Below, piece after piece: positions 59,008-64,000 of a DNA stretch of 64,000 nucleotides. This DNA is from G965279355 sp965279355 (GTDB taxonomy: Bacteria; Pseudomonadota; Alphaproteobacteria; CACIAM-22H2). The DNA is taken from NCBI GenBank assembly GCA_965279355.1, contig OZ257155.1:4030001-4094000 (forward strand). Direction: 5' to 3'. Position 1 is the stretch's first letter. The number at the start of each line of letters is the position of its first letter. A program made the position numbers and the translations under genes. The notes beneath the pieces were generated by a model. The model was not told the DNA's origin. It saw only the letters and a program-made list of their open reading frames with translations, and did not search any database.

Positions 59008-59619
59008 ATGATCGACCTTTATATTTACGGCACCGGCAACGGCAAGCGCGCGTCCATCGCGCTGGAGGAATGCGGCCTGCCGTACACGGTCCACAAGATC
59101 GACATCAACAAGGGCGAGCAGAACACGCCGGAGTTCCGCAAGCTCAATCCCATCGGCGGCATTCCGGTGATCGTCGATCCCGACGGTCCGGGCGGCAAGC
59201 CGGTGACCATCAGCCAGTCCGGCGCCATCGCGCTCTACTGCGCCGAGAAGACCGGCAAGTTCCTGCCGAAGGATCCCGCGAAGCGGCTGGAGGTGATGCA
59301 GTGGCTGATGCATGCCGTCAGCGACGGCGCGATGACCATGGGCGCCATCTTCCGCACCACGAACCTGCCCGACAAGCCGGCCTCGGCCATCGAAAGCTTC
59401 AAGACCCGCCTTGCCAGCTACTTCAAGGGCGTCGATACGCAGCTGGCGACCAACGAGTATCTCGCGGGCGAACTGTCGATCGCCGATATAGCCTTCTACA
59501 CCGTGGTGTCGGCCGGCAAGATGCACGTCGCCCTCGACGCGTATCCCAATCTCGACCGCTGGTTCAAGGCGATGTCGGCCCGTCCCGGCGTCATCAGGGG
59601 CATGGCCGTTCCCGCCTAG
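59008..59619 (+). CDS. Glutathione S-transferase
   Basis: The 203-residue protein has an N-terminal thioredoxin-like domain (IDLYIYGTGNGKRASIALEECGLPYTVHKIDINKGEQNTPEFRKLNPIGGIPVI) and a C-terminal helical domain (YLAGELSIADIAFYTVV). The QSGAI motif for the glutathione gamma-glutamyl group is present. It fits the Nu/YfcG-like class. GGAG precedes the start with good spacing. It follows tlyA closely and lies upstream of the MarR operator. Confidence 0.93.
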   Translation: MIDLYIYGTGNGKRASIALEECGLPYTVHKIDINKGEQNTPEFRKLNPIGGIPVIVDPDGPGGKPVTISQSGAIALYCAEKTGKFLPKDPAKRLEVMQWLMHAVSDGAMTMGAIFRTTNLPDKPASAIESFKTRLASYFKGVDTQLATNEYLAGELSIADIAFYTVVSAGKMHVALDAYPNLDRWFKAMSARPGVIRGMAVPA

Positions 59620-59664
59620 CCGGGTCCTTTCCCATCGCGGGGCGGCAGCGCGATAAAATGGTTG

Positions 59665-59702
59665 CCACGGAAACTATCTCTATGTAGTTTCCGTGGAAAC
59701 TA
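59665..59702. promoter_or_regulatory. Compound inverted repeat, probable MarR operator
   Basis: There is a perfect 12-bp dyad (CCACGGAAACTA / TAGTTTCCGTGG, 8-bp spacer). Its right arm forms a second palindrome TAGTTTCC-GT-GGAAACTA (59685-59702). Three half-sites in all lie 12-49 bp before the marR start. Confidence 0.75.
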
Positions 59703-59713
59703 GATGAGTCGCC

Positions 59714-60178
59714 ATGCCTCCGTCACCCGACCGCGTCAGTACCCTGGAAGCTCATCTCGGCTACTGGCTGCGCTTTGTGTCGAACCAGGTCTCCCTGGCC
59801 TTCGGCGAAAGGCTCGCCGCGCAGGGCGTGTCGGTGGCCGACTGGGTCATCCTGCGCGAGCTCTATGATGTGGCGGCGTTGCCGCCCAGCGTGCTGGCCG
59901 GCCGGATCGGGATGACGAAGGGCGCGGTGACGAAAATCGCGGACCGGCTGATTGCGAGAGGGCTGGTCTCGCGCACCGCCAGCGCGGACGACCGCCGCGC
60001 GCAGTCTCTGGCGCTCACCCGCGAAGGCCGCCGGCTGGTGCCGAAACTGGCGGCACTCGCCGACCGCAACGATGCGGACTTCTTCGGCCATCTTCCGGCG
60101 CGCGAGCGCAAGACGATCGAGGCCGCGATGCGCGACATCGTCCGCCGCCTCGGGCTCAAATCGATTCCAATCGAATAG
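59714..60178 (+). CDS. MarR family transcriptional regulator
   Basis: The 154-residue winged-helix protein has the MarR core DWVILRELYDVAALPPSVLAGRIGMTKGAVTKIADRLIARGLV, followed by the wing ASADDRRAQSLALTREGRRLV. It lies just downstream of a compound dyad, indicating autoregulation. The DUF1398 and DNA alkylation repair genes follow with little or no spacing, so all three probably form one operon that responds to a reactive or electrophilic compound. The DDRRA wing signature is typical. Confidence 0.93.
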   Translation: MPPSPDRVSTLEAHLGYWLRFVSNQVSLAFGERLAAQGVSVADWVILRELYDVAALPPSVLAGRIGMTKGAVTKIADRLIARGLVSRTASADDRRAQSLALTREGRRLVPKLAALADRNDADFFGHLPARERKTIEAAMRDIVRRLGLKSIPIE

Positions 60179-60192
60179 TCATGGAGAGACAG

Positions 60193-60600
60193 ATGGATCA
60201 GGCGGTACGCCGCGTCCTGCACGACGCATCGAAATTCTCGGATGACGGCAGCCGCAACTTCGGCGAGATCGTCGGCGATCTGATGAAAGCCGGTGTCGAG
60301 CGCTATCATCACGACTTCCTGCGCTCCGAGCGGACGTATTATCTGCCGGATGGCGAGTCCGAGGTCGTGAAGAACCATGCGATCGATGTGACGCCGGCGC
60401 CGGCGTTTTCGGCATCCGCCGTCGCCGCCGCGGTTCGCGACGCGCAGAGCGGCGCCATCCGCTACAAGGAGTTCTCCGCGCGCGCCATGGAAGCTGGCTG
60501 CGTTGCCTATATCGTGTCGATCGCCGGGCGCCGGGTCGTCTATTACGGCCGGACCGGCGACAGTCATGTCGAGTGGTTCCCCGGCGCCGCACCGACATGA
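60193..60600 (+). CDS. DUF1398 family protein
   Basis: The 135-residue protein matches the DUF1398 pattern: NFGEIVGDLMKAGVERYHHDFLRSERTYYLPDGES and IRYKEFSARAMEAGCVAYIVSIAGRRVVYYGRTGDSHVEWFP. The ATG at 60193 is preferred because GGAGAGACAG precedes it with good spacing, unlike the ATG at 60181. Its stop overlaps the next start as ATGA, so the two are coupled. The function of the family is unknown; the operon context suggests damage response. Confidence 0.88.
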   Translation: MDQAVRRVLHDASKFSDDGSRNFGEIVGDLMKAGVERYHHDFLRSERTYYLPDGESEVVKNHAIDVTPAPAFSASAVAAAVRDAQSGAIRYKEFSARAMEAGCVAYIVSIAGRRVVYYGRTGDSHVEWFPGAAPT

Positions 60601-61697
60601 GCGAGACCGAAGCCGCCCCGGCGCTGAAGGAAATCTTCAACCGCGACCGTCTCCGCCATATCGCGGGGGAGACGCATGCGGCTTATCCGGGGTTCGACAC
60701 AAAGCAGTTTCTCGCTCTCGCCGCCCGCGATCTCGATGCGCTCAGCATCATGCAGCGGATGCGGCAGATCGCGGAGAGCCTCGGCGCGGTGCTGCCGGAC
60801 GATTTCGGGAAGAGCATCGCGATCCTGAAAAAAGTCGCGCCGCGGCTGAACCACGGCTTCGCCGCCATTGTGCTGTCGGAATATGTGGCGCTGTTTGGGC
60901 AGACGCAGTTCAAGGCGTCGATGGATGCGCTGGCGTTCTTTACCCGGTTCGGTTCGGCGGAATTCGCGATCCGGCATTTCCTGCGCGCCGATTTTCCGCG
61001 CACGCTTGCGGTCATGGAGAACTGGGCCCGGCATGAGAACGAGCATGTCCGCCGGCTGGCCAGCGAAGGCAGCCGGCCGCGCCTGCCGTGGTCCTTCGCG
61101 CTGCCGCTGCTGATCGCCGAGCCGCATCACACGGCGACGATTCTCGACACCCTGAAGGCCGATCCCAGCGAGACGGTGCGGCGGTCCGTCGCCAACCATC
61201 TCAACGACATCACCAAGGACAATCCTGCCTTTGCGCTCAAGCGTGTCGCGTCCTGGCCGCTGGACGAGCCGCATACGGCGTGGATCGTGAAGCACGCGCT
61301 GCGCAGCCTGATCAAGAAGGGCGACCGCGCGGCGCTGGCGATCATCGGCGCCGGGGAGAAGCCGAAGGTGCGGATCGACGGGTTCTCGGTCACGCCGAAG
61401 CGGCTGCGTCTGGGCGACCGGGTGACCCTGTCGGCGACCATCGTCAGCCGCGCGCGGAAGCCGCAACGCCTCGTCATCGACTACGCCATCCATTATGTGA
61501 AGAAGCGCGGCGAGACGTCGCGCAAGGTCTTCAAGCTGAAGGAACTCGTGCTGGCGCCGTCAGAAACAGCTCTGATTTCCCGTAGCCAGATGGTGAAAAA
61601 CTTCACGACACGCGTGCATTACGCGGGCCGCCATCAGGTCGAATTGCTGGTGAACGGCGAAAGCCTGGCGCGCGGCTTTTTCGATCTCGACTGCTAG
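60597..61697 (+). CDS. DNA alkylation repair protein (HEAT-like, AlkD/AlkC type)
   Basis: The 366-residue protein is made of HEAT-like helical repeats (RTLAVMENWARHENEHVRRLASEGSRPRLPWSFALPLLI; ATILDTLKADPSETVRRSVANHLNDITKDNP) with a C-terminal beta-rich extension (SVTPKRLRLGDRVTLSATIV) typical of the AlkC branch. These glycosylases remove 3-methyladenine and related alkylated bases without base flipping. Start by ATGA overlap with DUF1398. It is third in the MarR-led operon. Confidence 0.9.
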   Translation: MSETEAAPALKEIFNRDRLRHIAGETHAAYPGFDTKQFLALAARDLDALSIMQRMRQIAESLGAVLPDDFGKSIAILKKVAPRLNHGFAAIVLSEYVALFGQTQFKASMDALAFFTRFGSAEFAIRHFLRADFPRTLAVMENWARHENEHVRRLASEGSRPRLPWSFALPLLIAEPHHTATILDTLKADPSETVRRSVANHLNDITKDNPAFALKRVASWPLDEPHTAWIVKHALRSLIKKGDRAALAIIGAGEKPKVRIDGFSVTPKRLRLGDRVTLSATIVSRARKPQRLVIDYAIHYVKKRGETSRKVFKLKELVLAPSETALISRSQMVKNFTTRVHYAGRHQVELLVNGESLARGFFDLDC

Positions 61698-61701
61698 CGC
61701 G

Positions 61702-61971
61702 TCAGGTCGTCCGGCGCTGCAGCCAGGACGGCAGCGGCAGGATTTTCGTACATTCAACGCCGTTGCTCAGGACGATGGTCACGCCAATATTCTGTTTCGA
61801 TGTGGCGGGCACGATCCGGATATCGATGATCTCATCGGCGATTGTCTCCCGCCGTTCCGCGTCTTCCAGTGCAGCTCGCTGGCCCGACGTAAGCCGTTCC
61901 GACTGATTTTCGTGTCTGGCACTCAGCGGAATCATCCAGCGCCGCCCAACCAGCCTGACAATATCGCCCAT
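61702..61971 (-). CDS. Small hypothetical protein
   Basis: The 89-residue product is of mixed charge with a possible beta-strand core (IGVTIVLSNGVECTKILPLPSW). No domain is recognised. It is convergent with the alkylation repair gene, 4 bp away, and lies on the same strand as the receiver and kinase genes. Good codon use supports coding; the function is unknown. Confidence 0.6.
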   Translation of the reverse strand: MGDIVRLVGRRWMIPLSARHENQSERLTSGQRAALEDAERRETIADEIIDIRIVPATSKQNIGVTIVLSNGVECTKILPLPSWLQRRTT

Positions 61972-62086
61972 TCATCATCCCCTTTCGTCCTGGCAGCAGG
62001 CGTCAGGAGAAGGAACGACTCACAGGTGGTTTTGATTCCGTAACCCTTTGGTGTCCGGCGATGCCAGCGCCCCTTGATACCGCGCC

Positions 62087-62527
62087 CTATCCGCGAAGCA
62101 TGTCCGTCGGCCACAGAACCCGTTGGGCTGCGGCTACCGATCTGCTGTCGATGCCAAGAGTCTGTCCAGCCAGCACGGACTCGATCGACGCGGCAATCCG
62201 ATCCGGGTCCGACGCCTTGTGGAATGCGAAATGGGCGCCGCATTCGATGGCATAGGTCAGATAGTCGAAGGTCGGATTCCCCTTCGACGACATTGCGATG
62301 ACCTTCAGGTTCGAGCACAGGGCGCGGCAATATTCGATGATCGCGAAGCCGTGCCCGTCGGGCATGATGAGATCGGTCAGCACCGCATCGCACGGCGTCC
62401 CGAGAAGCGTCTGCTGCGCCTCGGTGCCGCAAGATGCTTCCAGAACGGAATGTCCGCCCGAGCGGAGAATCGCGCAAAACATCGCGCGGATTTGGGGGTC
62501 GTCGTCGACGATCAGGATCTGTGCCAT
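62087..62527 (-). CDS. Response regulator, single receiver domain
   Basis: The 146-residue CheY-like protein has ILIVDDDPQIRAMFCAILR at the N terminus (acidic pair), AVLTDLIMPDGHGFAIIEY (phospho-acceptor Asp near residue 53) and the Ser/Lys positions MSSKGNP and FHKASD. No DNA-binding output domain is present. The ATG at 62527 is chosen over a TTG at 62569. It lies downstream of the hybrid kinase on the same strand, 64 bp away, and is a likely phospho-target of it. Confidence 0.92.
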   Translation of the reverse strand: MAQILIVDDDPQIRAMFCAILRSGGHSVLEASCGTEAQQTLLGTPCDAVLTDLIMPDGHGFAIIEYCRALCSNLKVIAMSSKGNPTFDYLTYAIECGAHFAFHKASDPDRIAASIESVLAGQTLGIDSRSVAAAQRVLWPTDMLRG

Positions 62528-62591
62528 AAGCCATCGTCGCGCGAATGTTCGATAGCAGCCATGCGACAAAAGGCTGAGACGATGCGTAATC

Positions 62592-64000
62592 CTACGGAAC
62601 GGCTTCGGCCGATATGATCAGCGCCCGCCGAACGACGTCCGTAAGCTCTTCGGGCGTATAGGGCTTCCGCAGGACCGCAGCCACACCGGGCGGATTCTCG
62701 GCAAACTTTCCAAGCTCGCGTGAATAGCCGGTGCAGATCACAGCCCGGACCTGGGGGCGCTGCGACTGGATGCGCCCGATCAGTTCGAGTCCGGTCATAT
62801 TGGGCATGGTCTGGTCGGTGAACACCATGTCGAACGAATCCGGCGCCGCGGCAAAGCGGTTGGCGGCGGCCACCGGATCGGTGAATGCCTCCACGTCGTA
62901 ACCGGTATGCTGCAGGATCGCGGTGGCGAGTTCGACCAGCCGTGGTTCGTCATCGACGACCATGACGCGGATTTCGGAGCGAATGTCAGGCTCGCCGTCG
63001 GTGGCGGTCGGATCGTCCGGCGTCCCGGGCGTCTCGATCGTGTCGACGTCCAAGGGCGGCGGCCCGGCGACGGGGTCGGCCGCGCCGTCCGCCGGCAGCA
63101 AGATCATGAAGGTGGTGCCGATGCCCGGCTGGGAGCGGATATGGATGCCGCCTTGATGCGCGTTTACGATTTCCAGAACCGATGGAAGGCCAAGACCGGT
63201 GCCGCGGCCCTGCTCCTTGGTGGTGAAATACGGCATGAACAGCTTGTGCGCCGTCGCTTCGTCGAAGCCGGTTCCGTCGTCGGCGACGGCCAGGCGCACG
63301 TAGGTTCCGCGCTTCAGGACGCCGACAAAAACCATAACGGTGCCATCCGCACCGCGTTCGACATGGGAGCCCAGATGCTTGGCCGCGGCCGCCGTGCCGC
63401 GCAGGCCGTCTGCGCGCCCACCGTCTATGCTGACGCTGTCGACGGCCAGCACGACCCGCCCGGCCCGCGAGTCCAGTGCGTGCAGGGAATTGATGCAGAG
63501 ATTGGTGATGATCTGTTCGATCTGGGTGGGATTGATCACCGCCTCGCAGGGCATGGGCGCCACCTTGCAGTCGAACCGCACCGAGGACGGAAAGAGGATC
63601 CGCAGCAGTTGCTCTGTTCGGACCGCGACGTCTCGAAGATCGTTCCGGGCGACCTCCGCCTTGGTTTCCTTCGAAAGATTGGCAATCGAGGCGACGATGC
63701 GCTGCCCACGCTTGGCGGAGGTGACGACATTATCGATGGCGCGAGCGAGTGCCGGCAGACTCGACACTGCGGCATCCTGCGACGCCGGCTGGGGCTCCGC
63801 TGACATCTTCTGGATCTGCATGGCCGCCAGCGACGAGAAGCCCAGAATCACGGCAAGCAGATTGTTGAAATCGTGCGCAATCGAGCCCGCCAGCGTCACG
63901 ACCGCCTGATCCTTCTCGGCCTGTAATATCCGCTCATGCTGGGCCAGGCGCTGCGCCTCCTCAGTGCGCTGGGTGCTCAGGTCGGAAACCATGAGCAGTC
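62592..64000 (-). CDS. Hybrid histidine kinase (C-terminal part; 5' end outside window)
   Basis: At least 469 residues are visible. They include a HisKA_4-like H box (LAGSIAHDFNNLLAVILGFSSLA), a HATPase with N box IEQIITNLCINSLHAL and G boxes DDGTGFDE and GTGLGLPSVL, then a C-terminal receiver domain (IRVMVVDDEPRLVELATAIL, FDMVFTDQTMPNMTGLELI). The frame stays open to the window edge, so the N-terminal sensor part (often PAS) is missing here. The internal start at 63992 is probably not the true start. Confidence 0.93.
   Translation of the reverse strand, partial: LLMVSDLSTQRTEEAQRLAQHERILQAEKDQAVVTLAGSIAHDFNNLLAVILGFSSLAAMQIQKMSAEPQPASQDAAVSSLPALARAIDNVVTSAKRGQRIVASIANLSKETKAEVARNDLRDVAVRTEQLLRILFPSSVRFDCKVAPMPCEAVINPTQIEQIITNLCINSLHALDSRAGRVVLAVDSVSIDGGRADGLRGTAAAAKHLGSHVERGADGTVMVFVGVLKRGTYVRLAVADDGTGFDEATAHKLFMPYFTTKEQGRGTGLGLPSVLEIVNAHQGGIHIRSQPGIGTTFMILLPADGAADPVAGPPPLDVDTIETPGTPDDPTATDGEPDIRSEIRVMVVDDEPRLVELATAILQHTGYDVEAFTDPVAAANRFAAAPDSFDMVFTDQTMPNMTGLELIGRIQSQRPQVRAVICTGYSRELGKFAENPPGVAAVLRKPYTPEELTDVVRRALIISAEAVP

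Overview
The window is a high-GC, gene-dense chromosomal segment of a free-living alphaproteobacterium. A Rhodospirillales or Reyranella/Hyphomicrobiales-like soil organism fits best, but no rRNA or tRNA gene is present to fix this. Support comes from GC content mostly in the 60s, the xseB-ispA-dxs block, a FixL/FixJ-type two-component pair, several Bug-type solute receptors, Liv-type ABC transport and many flavin or TPP catabolic enzymes. All calls rest on reading the translated sequence; no database search was run.

Layout. 0-1.3 kb: FixL/FixJ-like kinase and regulator, the latter cut by the window edge. 1.4-10.9 kb: a catabolic block with two luciferase-like flavin monooxygenases, a cupin, a Liv ABC transporter with a LivM-LivG fusion, and a TPP-dependent enzyme. 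10.9-24.2 kb: mostly housekeeping genes: 5-formyl-THF cyclo-ligase, ketopantoate reductase, FemAB-like protein, M48 lipoprotein protease, EgtB, VOC protein, RlmM-like methyltransferase, inositol-phosphatase-family protein, SMR exporter, macro domain and ArsR regulator. 24.2-28.5 kb: RND efflux pump and adaptor. 28.8-29.7 kb: histone-deacetylase-like gene. 29.8-39.2 kb: accessory uptake and catabolism genes: an iron/polyamine-type ABC transporter, GntR regulator, GlcG-like protein, Asp-box beta-propeller, MetE-like zinc methyltransferase fold, Bug receptor and a hydrolase with an H1-like tail. 39.2-43.7 kb: SnoaL-like protein, TRIC channel, xseB-ispA-dxs. 43.9-47.8 kb: IclR regulator, two Bug receptors and a PAS_5 protein. 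48.0-51.8 kb: a lower-GC two-gene cassette encoding a GHKL ATPase fused to a PD-(D/E)xK-like nuclease, followed by an alpha-type DNA amino-methyltransferase. 51.9-58.1 kb: MFS exporter, 2OG oxygenase, degenerate SDR, YkgJ-like protein and MATE exporter. 58.2-61.7 kb: tlyA, GST, then marR with DUF1398 and DNA alkylation repair genes. 61.7-64 kb: small hypothetical, single-domain receiver, and a hybrid histidine kinase that runs off the edge.

The conserved alphaproteobacterial order HDAC-xseB-ispA-dxs-tlyA is recognisable here but is split by about 10.8 kb and 14.5 kb of accessory DNA. The best candidate for an under-described system is the GHKL-nuclease plus methyltransferase cassette, which looks like a MORC/MutL-type restriction-modification or anti-phage module. 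Intergenic spaces carry several families of palindromic repeats, and at least four strong inverted repeats look like operators.
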